Counted from the first letter of the stretch, positions 37,312 to 47,346 are shown. The stretch is DNA of 64,000 nucleotides from Steroidobacter agaridevorans (GCF_009932555.1 NZ_BLJO01000006.1:281648-345647); one strand, 5' to 3'. Program-made: numbers and translations. Notes: generated by a model from the letters alone, not told the origin.

Positions 37312-39156
37312 ATGAGTTCGCTGCGACGTCCGACGAATACAAAACCCGAACTGGCGCGCGGCTTCGCTGGGGTATTTGCCTACAGCACTCGCGCGCTCGA
37401 GCTCGTGTGGACCACGAGTCGTCCGCTCACGATCGCCTTCGGTCTCATGACCTTGATCGCCGGCGCGTTGCCTGCCGCCGTCGCTTACGTCGGTGCGCTT
37501 ATCGTCGACGCGGTCGTCGCCGCCATCCAGGCAACACCCAGCACGCGAGAGGCACTCACTCAGCACGCTTTATGGCTGGTGGCGGGAGAAGGCGCACTCG
37601 TCGCGGCCATCGCCGGCGCGCAGCGCGGGCTCAATCTGTGTCAATCGCTACTCCGCGCGCAGCTCGGGCAGCGCGTGAATGTCATGATCCTCGAAAAGGC
37701 GCTGACCCTCGAACTGTCGCATTTCGAGAACTCCGACTTCTACGACAAACTCACCCGCGCGCGGCGTGAGGCATCGAGCCGTCCGCTTTCGCTCGTGACG
37801 CGCACGTTCGGCCTGGCGCAGAACGCGATTTCGCTGCTGAGTTTCGGCTCCCTGCTGCTGCATTTCTCGCCCTGGGCGGTTGCACTACTGATCCTCGCCG
37901 GCCTGCCCGCGTTTCTGGCGGAGACCAAATTCTCCGGCGATAAATTCCGACTGTTCCTGTGGCGCTCGCCAGAAACGCGCATGCAACTGTATCTGGAGAC
38001 CGTGCTGGCGCGTGAGGACCACGCCAAGGAAGTGAAGTTGTTCGGTCTGGGACCGCTGTTCCTCGATCGCTACCGGAAAATTTTCAACAAGCTCTACCAC
38101 GAGGATCGCAACCTCACGATCCGTCGCGACACCTGGGGCTTCTTCCTCGGCCTGATCGCGACCGTCACGTTGTACGGTGCGTATGCGTGGATCGCGCTCT
38201 CCGCTATCGCGACGCGCATCACGCTGGGCCAGATGACGATGTATCTGATGTTGTTCCGGCAAGGACAAGCGGCGGTGTCGGCAATCCTGTCCGCGGTCGG
38301 CGGCATGTACGAAGATAATTTGTACCTGTCCACGCTGTACGACTATCTGGAAACGCCGGTGAATGGCGGCAAGGGCGTGGCCGTGCATGGCCCCAAACCC
38401 GAGGACGGCATTCGCTTCGAGAAAGTGAGCTTCACGTATCCGGGCGCCGAGCAGCCGACGTTGATCGATATCGATCTGCACATCCGCCCCGGCGAATCGC
38501 TGGCCCTGGTCGGCGAGAACGGCTCGGGCAAGACGACGCTGATCAAGCTGCTGACCCGTTTGTACGCGCCAACCTCGGGCCGCATCCTGCTCGACGGCCA
38601 GGATCTGCAGGAGTGGGACGAAGCAGCGCTGCGCGATCGCATCGGCGTGATCTTCCAGGACTTCACTCGTTACCAACTGCTGCTCGGAGAGAACATCGGC
38701 GCCGGTGACGTGCGTCACTTCGAGGACGAGGAGCGCTGGCGCGATGCAGGCGAAAAAGGCATGGCCGCGCCCATCGTGGAAACATTGCCGGCCGGCTATC
38801 GCACGCCGCTGGGCAAATGGTTCAACGACGGTCGCGAGCTATCCGGCGGCCAGTGGCAGAAGATCGCGCTGTCACGCGCCTTCATGCGCTCGCGTGCCGA
38901 CATCCTGGTGCTGGACGAGCCGACCTCGGCGATGGACGCCAGCGCCGAAGCGACTGTCTTCGAGCACTTTCGGACGCTGACGCGCGGCCGGATCGCCATC
39001 CTGATCTCGCATCGCTTCTCCACCGTGCGCATGGCGGATCAGATCGTGGTGATCGAGAACGGCCGCATCATCGAGCGCGGCGGCCATGACGAGCTGATGC
39101 AGTTGAACGGTCATTACTCACACCTGTTCTCCCTGCAGGCGAAAGGCTATCGTTAG
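37312..39156 (+). CDS. ABC transporter, fused permease and ATPase
   Basis: 614-residue half-transporter: an N-terminal domain of six membrane helices (about 30-330) followed by a nucleotide-binding domain. Walker A is GENGSGKTTLIKLL, signature LSGGQWQKIALSRA, Walker B ILVLDEPTSAMD and the switch His in ISHRFSTV. The overall form resembles MsbA-type exporters, but the substrate is unknown. It would work as a homodimer, since no partner gene adjoins it. The ATG at 37312 is preceded by a 80-nt gap to the divergent hypothetical gene. Confidence 0.9.
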   Translation: MSSLRRPTNTKPELARGFAGVFAYSTRALELVWTTSRPLTIAFGLMTLIAGALPAAVAYVGALIVDAVVAAIQATPSTREALTQHALWLVAGEGALVAAIAGAQRGLNLCQSLLRAQLGQRVNVMILEKALTLELSHFENSDFYDKLTRARREASSRPLSLVTRTFGLAQNAISLLSFGSLLLHFSPWAVALLILAGLPAFLAETKFSGDKFRLFLWRSPETRMQLYLETVLAREDHAKEVKLFGLGPLFLDRYRKIFNKLYHEDRNLTIRRDTWGFFLGLIATVTLYGAYAWIALSAIATRITLGQMTMYLMLFRQGQAAVSAILSAVGGMYEDNLYLSTLYDYLETPVNGGKGVAVHGPKPEDGIRFEKVSFTYPGAEQPTLIDIDLHIRPGESLALVGENGSGKTTLIKLLTRLYAPTSGRILLDGQDLQEWDEAALRDRIGVIFQDFTRYQLLLGENIGAGDVRHFEDEERWRDAGEKGMAAPIVETLPAGYRTPLGKWFNDGRELSGGQWQKIALSRAFMRSRADILVLDEPTSAMDASAEATVFEHFRTLTRGRIAILISHRFSTVRMADQIVVIENGRIIERGGHDELMQLNGHYSHLFSLQAKGYR

Positions 39157-39330
39157 CCCAGATTTATCGATGCCGCCGGTACATCAACTAAAGCTATCCG
39201 GACCGGCACAGTGCGTCCCGATATCGGGCAAACACGGTGACAGCACCGGTCGCAAATGATATTTCTAGCGAGCCACCTGCTCATCCACGGCCGTCAATGA
39301 AGGCGCGCCGTTAACTTCCCTGGTTCACCC

Positions 39331-40254
39331 ATGTCCAGCTCTGACTCATCGTTGCGGTCCACGACCGCGGCCGCTCCCATTGCCCCCGCCACCAGCGCGT
39401 GGCTGACACCGGCGGAGCTCCTGCTGCTCGGCGCGGTGTGGGGCAGTTCGTTTCTGTTCATGCGTATCGCCGCGAAAGACTTCGGCGCGTTCGCGCTCGT
39501 CGAAGTGCGCCTGGCGCTGGGTGCGCTGATCCTGTTGCCGTTCCTGTTGCGGGTGAAGGATCAGATCAAGCCATCGCATTGGTTGCGGTTCCTGGGCATC
39601 GGCATCGTCAATTCGGCCGCGCCGTTCGTGCTTTTTGCCTGGGCCGCACAACGGGCGCCGGCTGGTGTGGTCGCAATCAGTAACGCGACAGTCGTGATGT
39701 TCACCAGCATCGTGGCGTTCCTGCTGTTTGGCGAAAAGATCAGCAGGCGCGGCGCGCTGGGCCTGCTGCTCGGCTTCATCGGTGTAGCCGCGCTTGCCAG
39801 CGGCAAGACGTCGGGTGGCAGTGTGCTGCCGGCGGCGCTCGCGGGCGTGTTCGCTTCGATCCTTTATGGCTTTGGCGGCAATTTCACCAAGCGCTATTTG
39901 CACGACCTGCCGCCCAGCGCCGTCGCGGCCGGCACGGTGATGTGTGCAGCCATTGTAGTCGCGCCGTTGGCATTCATGACCTGGCCGAGCACGCCGGTGC
40001 CGGCACTTTCCTGGCTGTCCGCGGTCATGTTGGGGGCACTGTGCACCGGCCTGGCGTATTTCCTTTATTACAGGTTGTTGTATCGGATCGGTGCGCCCCG
40101 CACGTCGACGGTCACTTATCTGGTGCCGCTGTTCGGCGTAATCTGGGCCTGGGTGTTCCTGAGCGAGCCGCTCACTCTCAGCATGGCCGTCGCCGGTGCA
40201 TTGATCCTGGGAGGCGTGGCCTTGAGTCAACAGCGCGCTTCGGCCAAGAAGTAA
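39331..40254 (+). CDS. EamA/DMT family permease
   Basis: 307-residue membrane protein with about ten helices and the duplicated EamA repeat. GSSFLFMRIAAKDFGAFALVEVRL begins the first repeat and VPLFGVIWAWVFLSEPLT is the usual helix-9 block. Family members export amino acids, nucleobases or metabolites; the substrate is unknown. Signal at the N-terminus is only a polar Ala-rich lead. Confidence 0.88.
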   Translation: MSSSDSSLRSTTAAAPIAPATSAWLTPAELLLLGAVWGSSFLFMRIAAKDFGAFALVEVRLALGALILLPFLLRVKDQIKPSHWLRFLGIGIVNSAAPFVLFAWAAQRAPAGVVAISNATVVMFTSIVAFLLFGEKISRRGALGLLLGFIGVAALASGKTSGGSVLPAALAGVFASILYGFGGNFTKRYLHDLPPSAVAAGTVMCAAIVVAPLAFMTWPSTPVPALSWLSAVMLGALCTGLAYFLYYRLLYRIGAPRTSTVTYLVPLFGVIWAWVFLSEPLTLSMAVAGALILGGVALSQQRASAKK

Positions 40255-40282
40255 CGGAGCGCCACACGAAACAGGTGATCTG

Positions 40283-41254
40283 ATGAATGCACGCGAGCAA
40301 GAAGCCGTCCTGACCATCGCCCTGCTGGCCGCTTTCGCCGATGGCGCAAAGGACGAGCGCGAGCGTGCAGAGATCAAGCGCATCGCCGAGTCGTTGAGCG
40401 GTGAAGCCGGCGCGCCGCAAATGTCGCAGCTTTATCAGAACGTGCTGCTCAAGCGCGTGGACGTTTCGCAAGCCGCCGCTGCGCTCACCGATCCGTCGCA
40501 TCGTCAGCTCGCCTATGAGATGGCTGTCTGCGTCTGTGACGCCGACGCAGTGGCAAGCCCGGCCGAGCAGAAGTTCTTGCAGGAGTTGCGGGGCGCGCTG
40601 GGGCTCGATACTCAGCAAGCAGTACAAGTGGAGAAAGAAGCGGCGGCGCTCGCCGAAGCTCCGCTGCCGAATACACCAGTCGCAGCAGTGGCCGCGACTG
40701 CACAACCCATCGAAAACGTCAGTCGGCAAGCGACCCTGTCCGATGCCGAAATGGACAAGTACATCCTCAATCACTCGATCGTGAATGGCGCCATCGAGCT
40801 GTTGCCGCAGTCGTTGGCGACGATGGCCATCATTCCGCTGCAGATCAAGCTGGTGTATCGGATCGGCCAGGCTTACGGCTTTCAGCTCGACAAAGGTCAC
40901 ATTCGTGAGTTTATCGCGACCGCCGGCGTGGGCCTGACCTCGCAATACGTCGAGCAAATCGGTCGCAAGCTGCTTGGTGGCTTGCTCGGCAGCGTTGCTG
41001 GCGGCCTGGGCCGCGGGTTGGGACGAGCGACCGCGGGTGCCGCATTTTCCTTTGCTACTACTTATGCCCTCGGCCAGCTGGCGAAGCGCTATTACTCCGG
41101 CGGCCGTCAGATGAACACTGCCCTGATTCAACAAACCTATCAGTCATTGCTCGGCCAGGCTAAGCAGTTGCAAGGTCAGTACTCGTCCGAGATTCAGCAC
41201 AAAGCCAGCACGCTCGACGCGGGCCAGGTGATGTCGATGGTGAAGAACGCATAG
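40283..41254 (+). CDS. TerB-like / DUF697-type protein
   Basis: 323-residue protein with an N-terminal TerB-like helical domain (LLAAFADGAKDERERAEI, and AVCVCDADAVASPAEQKFL with an acidic repeat) and a C-terminal membrane-associated part like DUF697 (about 160-270), with LGGLLGSVAGGLGRGLGRATAGAAF. TerB domains occur in tellurite-resistance and stress proteins; the combined form has no known function. It lies 28 nt after the DMT permease and may share its transcript. Confidence 0.72.
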   Translation: MNAREQEAVLTIALLAAFADGAKDERERAEIKRIAESLSGEAGAPQMSQLYQNVLLKRVDVSQAAAALTDPSHRQLAYEMAVCVCDADAVASPAEQKFLQELRGALGLDTQQAVQVEKEAAALAEAPLPNTPVAAVAATAQPIENVSRQATLSDAEMDKYILNHSIVNGAIELLPQSLATMAIIPLQIKLVYRIGQAYGFQLDKGHIREFIATAGVGLTSQYVEQIGRKLLGGLLGSVAGGLGRGLGRATAGAAFSFATTYALGQLAKRYYSGGRQMNTALIQQTYQSLLGQAKQLQGQYSSEIQHKASTLDAGQVMSMVKNA

Positions 41255-41397
41255 TGTCTGCCGAATGTGACGTCCGCGAGCCGACCACACGCGTCGGCCG
41301 CTGACGACAACGAATTACAAAATATTTGCTCGCGCGGAACCTCATCTGCACCCGCGGTATTCACAACGTGAGATTGCCGCAAGACGAGGAGATCCTC

Positions 41398-41853
41398 ATG
41401 AGCTTACGTTCCCACCTTGTTTACACCGCGCTATTCGCTGCCAGCGCCGTAGCTGCCCCTGCGGCATGGGCGCAGGTGCAAGAGCCCGCATCGCCTGCCC
41501 AGGAATATCCATCTCCAGCGGGCGAAGCACAGACTCCCCCGATGAACGAGGCGCCAGAGTCGAGCTCCGCTGCGTCGGCGCAGATCAGCGATCAGAAGAT
41601 CGAGCAGTTCGCCGATGCCTACGTCGCAGTGCAGACGATCCAGGAAAAGGCGGCGTCCGACCTGCAGACCGCGAAAGAGCCCGCCCAGGCGGATCAAGTG
41701 AAGCAGAAGGCCGAATCCGACATGATCGCGGCAGTCGAGAAGTCGGGCCTGAAGGTCGATGAATTCAACCACATCGTGGAAACGATGACGGCTAATGCCG
41801 ACGTGCGCGAGCGCGTCGCGGCGAAGTTGCAGGAACGTCAGGGTGGCGGCTGA
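41398..41853 (+). CDS. DUF4168 secreted protein
   Basis: 151-residue protein with a signal peptide (LVYTALFAASAVAAPAAWA) and a low-complexity Pro/Glu/Ser linker, then a DUF4168 domain (FADAYVAVQTIQEKAASDLQ ... VEKSGLKVDEFNHIVETMTA). Function is unknown; such proteins are periplasmic. GAGGAG sits 6-7 nt before the ATG at 41398. A terminator follows the gene. Confidence 0.82.
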   Translation: MSLRSHLVYTALFAASAVAAPAAWAQVQEPASPAQEYPSPAGEAQTPPMNEAPESSSAASAQISDQKIEQFADAYVAVQTIQEKAASDLQTAKEPAQADQVKQKAESDMIAAVEKSGLKVDEFNHIVETMTANADVRERVAAKLQERQGGG

Positions 41854-41914
41854 TTTGAGATAGCGTCACCCGGCACATTCGACTCCGGCAGTGGAGCCGA
41901 GTTTTCCTGCACCC

Positions 41915-41954
41915 GACAGCCCGAAGTATTTTCAACCTTCGGGCTGTCTTTTTA
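41915..41954 (+). terminator. Terminator after the DUF4168 gene
   Basis: GACAGCCCGAAG pairs with CTTCGGGCTGTC over a 10-nt loop, followed by TTTTTAT. The 12-bp stem is perfect, 62 nt after the stop codon. Confidence 0.87.
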
Positions 41955-42009
41955 TCTGACGGCCGGAAGGCGGCGGGCACATCCATGTGCCTGGGAAGCC
42001 GAATTTAGG

Positions 42010-42795
42010 TTAGCTATTTATTTGCACCGACAGCATCGAGATCGAGCCGCCGTCGACGCCTTCGATCGGAAAGCTCACCTGGTCGCCGGGCAGCTGTGCC
42101 CCTAATACATATAACAACGGCAAGTAATGATCCGGCGTCGGCGCCGAGAGCGTCGCATCCTTTCCCAGCTTCTCATAGTTGATCAGTGGCTGATGATCGC
42201 CAGCGAGCATCCACGCACGCGCCTGCTGCTCGAAGCGCACTGCCCAATCGTAGGGCTCGACGGCGCGCCGGCCCCAGCCGTATGCGTGCAAGTTGTGAAC
42301 GAGGTTGCCGCTGCCCACGATGAGAATGCCCCGCTCCCGCAGCGGCGCGAGCGAGCCACCGAGCAAATAATGTTCCTGCGCCGTCAGCGTCTCATCGATG
42401 CTGAGTTGAATGACCGGTACATCGGCCTCGGGATAGCAGTGGCACAGCACACTCCACGAGCCGTGATCCAAGCCCCACGCGTCGTCCAACCTCACTGCCG
42501 GCCCGAGCAAACCACGAACCTCGGCGGCAATATCGGGACTGCCGGGCGCGGGATACTCGAACTCGAACAACTCGCGAGGAAAACCACCGAAGTCGTGAAT
42601 GGTTCGCGGCGACTGCATGCCGGTCACTGCGGTGTACGGCACATACCAATGTGCCGAGACGCACAACACCGCTCGAGGCTTTGGGAAGGATTCGCAGACC
42701 TGCCGCCAGCCCCGAGTGTATACATTGTCGGCCAGGGCGTTCATGGGATTGCCGTGACCGAAGAAGATCACGGGCAAACGTTGGGATGCGCTCAC
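42010..42795 (-). CDS. 4,5-DOPA dioxygenase extradiol-like protein (YgiD)
   Basis: 261-residue non-haem-metal dioxygenase of the LigB/DODA family. Metal-site motifs are FFGHGNPM near the N-terminus, CVSAHWYVP and LDHGSWSV, and HDFGG. Plant DODA opens DOPA rings to make betalamic acid; bacterial YgiD does this slowly, and its real substrate is unknown. It ends with a clean TAG after VQINS. Several small inverted repeats lie upstream. Confidence 0.87.
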   Translation of the reverse strand: MSASQRLPVIFFGHGNPMNALADNVYTRGWRQVCESFPKPRAVLCVSAHWYVPYTAVTGMQSPRTIHDFGGFPRELFEFEYPAPGSPDIAAEVRGLLGPAVRLDDAWGLDHGSWSVLCHCYPEADVPVIQLSIDETLTAQEHYLLGGSLAPLRERGILIVGSGNLVHNLHAYGWGRRAVEPYDWAVRFEQQARAWMLAGDHQPLINYEKLGKDATLSAPTPDHYLPLLYVLGAQLPGDQVSFPIEGVDGGSISMLSVQINS

Positions 42796-42835
42796 GGGCG
42801 GCTCCGCTGTGACAGAGCATCAAGTATTCGACTAG

Positions 42836-42878
42836 CCGGCCCTGCTTACCATGGGCCGGAGCGCATAAGTGTTATGCG
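42836..42878. promoter_or_regulatory. Two short inverted repeats upstream of dodA-like gene
   Basis: CCGGCCC/GGGCCGG (42836-42842 and 42853-42859) and CGCATAA/TTATGCG (42862-42868 and 42872-42878) are each perfect 7-bp inverted repeats. They sit between the small gene at 42890 and the dioxygenase. Neither has a U-tract, so operator function is as likely as hairpin function. Confidence 0.3.
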
Positions 42879-42889
42879 TATTTCGGGCG

Positions 42890-43087
42890 TCAGGCCGGCA
42901 GTAGCAGGAACGCGTCCGCTACCGCCTCTCGCGGCGACAGCCCTTGTACGTAGAGTGGGCGCCACGCGTCCCAATCCACGTCCTGCTCGCCCACCTCGGT
43001 GAGCACTTCGCTGAAATCTTCACGAATCAGCTCAACCACAGCCTGTTGCCACTCACACCAGGTCTGCGTGTCCGCGTTGTTGTTCAT
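42890..43087 (-). CDS. Small acidic protein of unknown function
   Basis: 65-residue acidic protein with no signal or membrane segment: MNNNADTQTWCEWQQAVV, then an acidic helix, then DWDAWRPLYVQGLSPREAV. It is Trp-rich for its length. No family was recognised. GGAG lies upstream of the ATG at 43087. A longer frame to 43216 adds a dissimilar basic segment and is less likely. Confidence 0.6.
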   Translation of the reverse strand: MNNNADTQTWCEWQQAVVELIREDFSEVLTEVGEQDVDWDAWRPLYVQGLSPREAVADAFLLLPA

Positions 43088-43259
43088 GTCTCGCTGCTCC
43101 CCGGACCCTATCCGGTCAAGCGCCGCCGCTGAGCGTCTGCGCGCAAAGTAACGCATCAGGTTATTTGCAGTTCCCGTCATTGGGAGCTGCCGGCGCAGCG
43201 TACCGCAAGCACGCAACGAGTGACCACCTCACTCAGATCGTCGCGGTATATCGAACACA

Positions 43260-44597
43260 TCAACGCATGTGGCTCAAGAGCAACGCGGCCAGCTTGGTGT
43301 AGTTGCCATCGAAATGATGGCCGCCGCTAAGTTTCACTACTTGCAATGATTTAGCGGCCGGCTTGGCGCATAGCGAGCCTGTTTCATCCGCGCCATACAC
43401 GCACAAGCCGCGAACGCCTTTCATTCTCAACAGCTCGGGAGTCACGGGCAGAGAGCCCTTGGCTGCGCCAAGCCAGTTCTGCAAATGGAATTCGAACACC
43501 GCGGTGTCGGAGAGCGACAGCAATGCCACCATGTGCAACCGTTCGCGGGTGGCCGCCGGCAACCGATTCACGACGAACGGCATCACGTCGGCGCCTTGCG
43601 AGAAACCGATCAGCACCACCGATTGCTTTTTCCAGGCGCTCAGGTAGTGGCGCAACAGTCGATCCACATCGGCCGCGGTGCTCTCGGGCGTGCGCTTCTT
43701 CCAGAAGTAACGCAGCGAATCGAGTCCGACCACGGGCAGGCCTTGCTTCGACAAGGCGGCCGCGAGCTCCTTATCGATGCCTGCCCAACCGCCATCGCCG
43801 GAGATCAACACGGCCAAGGTGTCCGAGTTGCTGTTCGAGTGCACTTCAACGAGCGGCAGGTCTTTCAGCTCGGTGGCGCTCACCGCCGGCAAGCCACGCG
43901 TGCGACCGGCCAGACGCTGGAACGCGGCTGCGAATTGCGGCTCCCAGGTGTGGAAGTCGCCTTCGCCATAGTCGTCGCCAGGTACGGCGATCACCTCGGC
44001 CTGCTTCCTGTCGGCCAGGAATTGCCTAGCCTGGGTCCGGCACTGTCGATCGCCAATCCCTTGCAGCACGGTCCACGGCGCGGCGAGTTGCGGCGAGCCC
44101 GGCGTCTTGCCGGTTGAGCACAATGGTTTGTTCAGCGCACGCGTCGGACAGAACCCCAGCGAGATCCCGCCACCGAACGTGCCGGTGGGCGCTTGCGCCA
44201 ACATTGCATACACGAACTCCGCCCCGGAACCCGAGCCGGCCAGCAACGCGGGCCGATAAGTGGGCGATCGATAGTAGGCTTGCAGGAAGTGACTCAGGTT
44301 TTCCAGGTCGCCATCGGGCGAGACACACTTGCCGCCATCCTGCTCCAGATTGCGAAAGAACGCGGGCGCGTCGATACCTGCCACCAGCGCGCCCTGTCGA
44401 GCAAGCGATTGCGCGATGGGCTCGAGCTCAGCTGTCCAGCCGCGCTCGCCGGAGAAGAACAACACCGTCTGTCGCGCTTCGCCTTGCGGCCGATACACAG
44501 TGAGTTTTTCGAAGCGGCCGTGCGAGATCGTCTCGGCAAGCGCACTCGACCCAAGCATCAACAGCAACAGCAGGAGCCAGCGGCGATACCACGTCAT
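43260..44597 (-). CDS. acvB: AcvB/VirJ-family lipid hydrolase-like protein
   Basis: 445-residue secreted protein with a signal peptide (MTWYRRWLLLLLLMLGSSALA) and two alpha/beta-hydrolase-like halves. The second half has the nucleophile motif GFSQGADVMPF and the C-terminal GGHHFDGNY His, as in VirJ proteins. In Agrobacterium and Rhizobium, AcvB hydrolyses lysyl-phosphatidylglycerol in the periplasm and is encoded with lpiA, the lysyl-PG synthase. The same pair occurs here, with a 4-nt overlap (ATGA), so the same role is likely. Confidence 0.85.
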   Translation of the reverse strand: MTWYRRWLLLLLLMLGSSALAETISHGRFEKLTVYRPQGEARQTVLFFSGERGWTAELEPIAQSLARQGALVAGIDAPAFFRNLEQDGGKCVSPDGDLENLSHFLQAYYRSPTYRPALLAGSGSGAEFVYAMLAQAPTGTFGGGISLGFCPTRALNKPLCSTGKTPGSPQLAAPWTVLQGIGDRQCRTQARQFLADRKQAEVIAVPGDDYGEGDFHTWEPQFAAAFQRLAGRTRGLPAVSATELKDLPLVEVHSNSNSDTLAVLISGDGGWAGIDKELAAALSKQGLPVVGLDSLRYFWKKRTPESTAADVDRLLRHYLSAWKKQSVVLIGFSQGADVMPFVVNRLPAATRERLHMVALLSLSDTAVFEFHLQNWLGAAKGSLPVTPELLRMKGVRGLCVYGADETGSLCAKPAAKSLQVVKLSGGHHFDGNYTKLAALLLSHMR

Positions 44598-47146
44598 TTC
44601 GCAATGATTCCTCGCAAGCCGCCGCCGATCAATGTCGCCACATCGGCGAGCGTGAGCAGAGGCGTCAGTCCGCCGCCGGCCACCAGATAGCGAGGCTCCC
44701 ACACTGGATCGAACTTATCTTTGAATCCGCGCAATCCGCGGAAGTTATAAAACGTCTCGCCATGGTCGAACAGCATCCGGCCAAAGCGATGCCAACGCGG
44801 CGCCAACTCGTGACTCGCCATGCCGGACATCGGCGCCATGCCGAGCCCGAAGCGCTGAAAGCCCTCGCCCTGAAAATAAAGCATGAGCTTGGTGAACAGG
44901 AAATCCATCGTGCCCGGCGGCGCCAGCGGCAGCTGACGCATCAGATCGACGCTGGCCTCGCTTTTCGTTTCTGTGCTCAGCAGATTGGCGAACGCGACGA
45001 TCTGCCCCTGCTGGCGCACGATGGCGAACGACTGCCGCGACAGATACGACGGTTCGAACGAGCCCAGCGAGAAGCCCTTTTCGCGCGCTTCCTGACCTTC
45101 CAGCCACGCGTCCGAAACATGGCGCAATTGAGGCAGTAGCGCGGGCACTTCCGCTGGCGAAGCCAACGCGAACTCGAGTCCGTCGCGTTCGCCTCGATTG
45201 ATCGCCTGTCGCAGATGCGAGCGTTTCGAGCCCTTGGTCGTGAACTCTTGCAGCTGCACGTACGCGTACTCACCCAACTTGTAGGCACGCAATCCTGCAT
45301 CGAGATACAGCGGCAACATATCGCCGCGCACTTGATAGAACGCCGCGCGACCGCCGTGATCGGTCGCGAGCTCGATGAACCGCCAGATCAGCTCCGGCCA
45401 TTCCGATGGCTTACCGACCGGATCGAACAATGAAATCCACGAGCGCCCTTGCCGGCCGTACATGATGAATGCGTTGCCCTGGGTCGAGAACAGCAAGCGC
45501 TTGTCGCCCATCAGCGCGAGGTTCGCTTCGGCCGAAGGCTGAGTGCGCACGATATTGCTCGCCCTATCCAGCTCTTCGCTGGAGGGGAGCGCCGGCGCGC
45601 CCGGCGACGGCCGCAACAGCTGCCAGAGCGCTATGCCCAAACCGGCAACCATCACGCCCATCATCGCGCGCAGCGAACGGGGCGCGTTGGCGTTGAACTC
45701 GAACTGCCACCACAGCTCGTTGGTGTAATCGACGCGCCGATAAGCGAAGAACAGCAGGAACACTGTCGCGCCGACCATCCACACCACCGAGATCAGCCAC
45801 ACGCCTCGCAACGGATTCGAGAACAGCGCGGAGCGCCGATCGAACTGTGCACGCGATAGATACAACAGGATCGCCAGCACCACGAGGTAAGCCGCTTGCA
45901 CCAACGCAAACCCTTTGGGCATTGCCAGAACGGCCGCCGCCAGTGCCAGCAGGAACGCCGACCACCAAGCGGCATCGAGGCGATGTAACAAGCCGCGCGC
46001 GATGACGATCATCGCAAAGCCCGTGACGCTGCCGAGAAAGTGAGAAGCCTCGACCAAAGTCAGCGGCACACGCAGCGCCAGCATGTCGACGGCTTGTGCC
46101 GACGCCGGCGTCACACCGGAGACGAGCAGCCAGCCGCCGGCGATGAACGTCATCGTTGCCAGCAGCATCGGCGAGAGTCGCACTGCTGCACGACCGATCG
46201 GAGCAGCGATGCCGGAGCGAACTTCATACGCAGCCAGCAATACGGCGGCCAGCACCAGCGGCAACAAATAATAGATGACGCGATAGAGCACCAACGCGCT
46301 GACGATCTGCTCCACCGGCGCGCGGTCGCCACACGCGAGCAGAATGACCGCCTCGAACACGCCCAGGCCACCGGGCAAATGGCTCAGGATGCCGAGCACC
46401 AGCGCGATCGAATACCAAGCCATGAACTCGCCCGGCTCGACTGCGCCCGGCGGCAACAGGAACCAGAGCGTCGCGGCGGAGGCGATCAGATCCAGCGCCG
46501 AAATCACCAGCTGCTGCACGGCCAGCTTTGCCGGCGGCAAGCGCACTTTCCAACGCCAGGCGATCATGACTTCGCGACGTCGCGCAGCGAGTGCAACGAA
46601 TCCAAGCACGGTGAACAGCAAGGCCACGGCGATCACCCGCAGCAGCCATGCTGGCATGTGAGCAAGATGAGCAACGCCGTCGGCGCCCCATAACAATCCG
46701 GCCGCGCCAAACGCCGCGGTGCCGAACATGAATGCACTGGCGTTGAACGCGATCACTTGCGCGACCTTGTTCGCGTCGACGCCAGCCGCCGTGTATAGCC
46801 GCATACGCACGGCGCCGCCCGTCAGAACACCCAAACCGACGGTATTGCCGAGCGCATACGCAATGAAGGAAGTCAGCAGGACGGTGGACCGACGGATTTT
46901 CACTTCCGCGTACTTCATGGCGGACAGGTCGTAGCCCGTGAGCACCAGATAGCTGACGGCGGTCGCCAGCAGCGCGAGCAGCAGGTCGGGCAGCGGCTCT
47001 GCCTCCATCTGCTGCATGACCTTGGAGAAATGCACTTCGGCGAGCAGCACCCGGAAGGCATCGAACAGCAGCAAGCTGATCAGGCCGGCGCCGGCCGCGA
47101 TCAACCAGATGCGCCACTTTGCCCACCCGCCCGCTGCCTCGGCCAC
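44594..47146 (-). CDS. mprF: MprF/LpiA phosphatidylglycerol aminoacyltransferase-flippase
   Basis: 850-residue membrane protein. The N-terminal two thirds are helical (flippase region, with GLGVLTGGAVRMRLY and HLPGGLGVFEAVIL), and the C-terminal third is the DUF2156 aminoacyltransferase domain (FIMYGRQGRSWISLFDP and GEYAYVQLQEF). MprF adds Lys, or sometimes Ala, to phosphatidylglycerol and moves it to the outer leaflet, lowering the negative surface charge. The amino acid used cannot be read from sequence. It is transcribed with acvB. Confidence 0.93.
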   Translation of the reverse strand: MAEAAGGWAKWRIWLIAAGAGLISLLLFDAFRVLLAEVHFSKVMQQMEAEPLPDLLLALLATAVSYLVLTGYDLSAMKYAEVKIRRSTVLLTSFIAYALGNTVGLGVLTGGAVRMRLYTAAGVDANKVAQVIAFNASAFMFGTAAFGAAGLLWGADGVAHLAHMPAWLLRVIAVALLFTVLGFVALAARRREVMIAWRWKVRLPPAKLAVQQLVISALDLIASAATLWFLLPPGAVEPGEFMAWYSIALVLGILSHLPGGLGVFEAVILLACGDRAPVEQIVSALVLYRVIYYLLPLVLAAVLLAAYEVRSGIAAPIGRAAVRLSPMLLATMTFIAGGWLLVSGVTPASAQAVDMLALRVPLTLVEASHFLGSVTGFAMIVIARGLLHRLDAAWWSAFLLALAAAVLAMPKGFALVQAAYLVVLAILLYLSRAQFDRRSALFSNPLRGVWLISVVWMVGATVFLLFFAYRRVDYTNELWWQFEFNANAPRSLRAMMGVMVAGLGIALWQLLRPSPGAPALPSSEELDRASNIVRTQPSAEANLALMGDKRLLFSTQGNAFIMYGRQGRSWISLFDPVGKPSEWPELIWRFIELATDHGGRAAFYQVRGDMLPLYLDAGLRAYKLGEYAYVQLQEFTTKGSKRSHLRQAINRGERDGLEFALASPAEVPALLPQLRHVSDAWLEGQEAREKGFSLGSFEPSYLSRQSFAIVRQQGQIVAFANLLSTETKSEASVDLMRQLPLAPPGTMDFLFTKLMLYFQGEGFQRFGLGMAPMSGMASHELAPRWHRFGRMLFDHGETFYNFRGLRGFKDKFDPVWEPRYLVAGGGLTPLLTLADVATLIGGGLRGIIAK

Positions 47147-47346
47147 TGTCCGGCGATTCCTGTGTCACCGATGAGAGCCGGCATTCTGCCGTGCGGCGGT
47201 CTCGAGAACATTACGTTATTGACACACGCCGGTCGGGCGTCGGACCGCCCCGGCCGCGGTCTAAGGGCCATCGCCCGCGTTTACCTCGCTTTGTGAAATG
47301 CTAGAGTATCTCGAAATGGGATATCCGCCGGCAGGTCGAACGCCCT

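Noticed and set aside
39217-39228. Palindrome CCCGATATCGGG before the DMT permease
   Set aside because: It is 12 bp and symmetrical but common in GC-rich DNA and has no second half-site or known regulator nearby.
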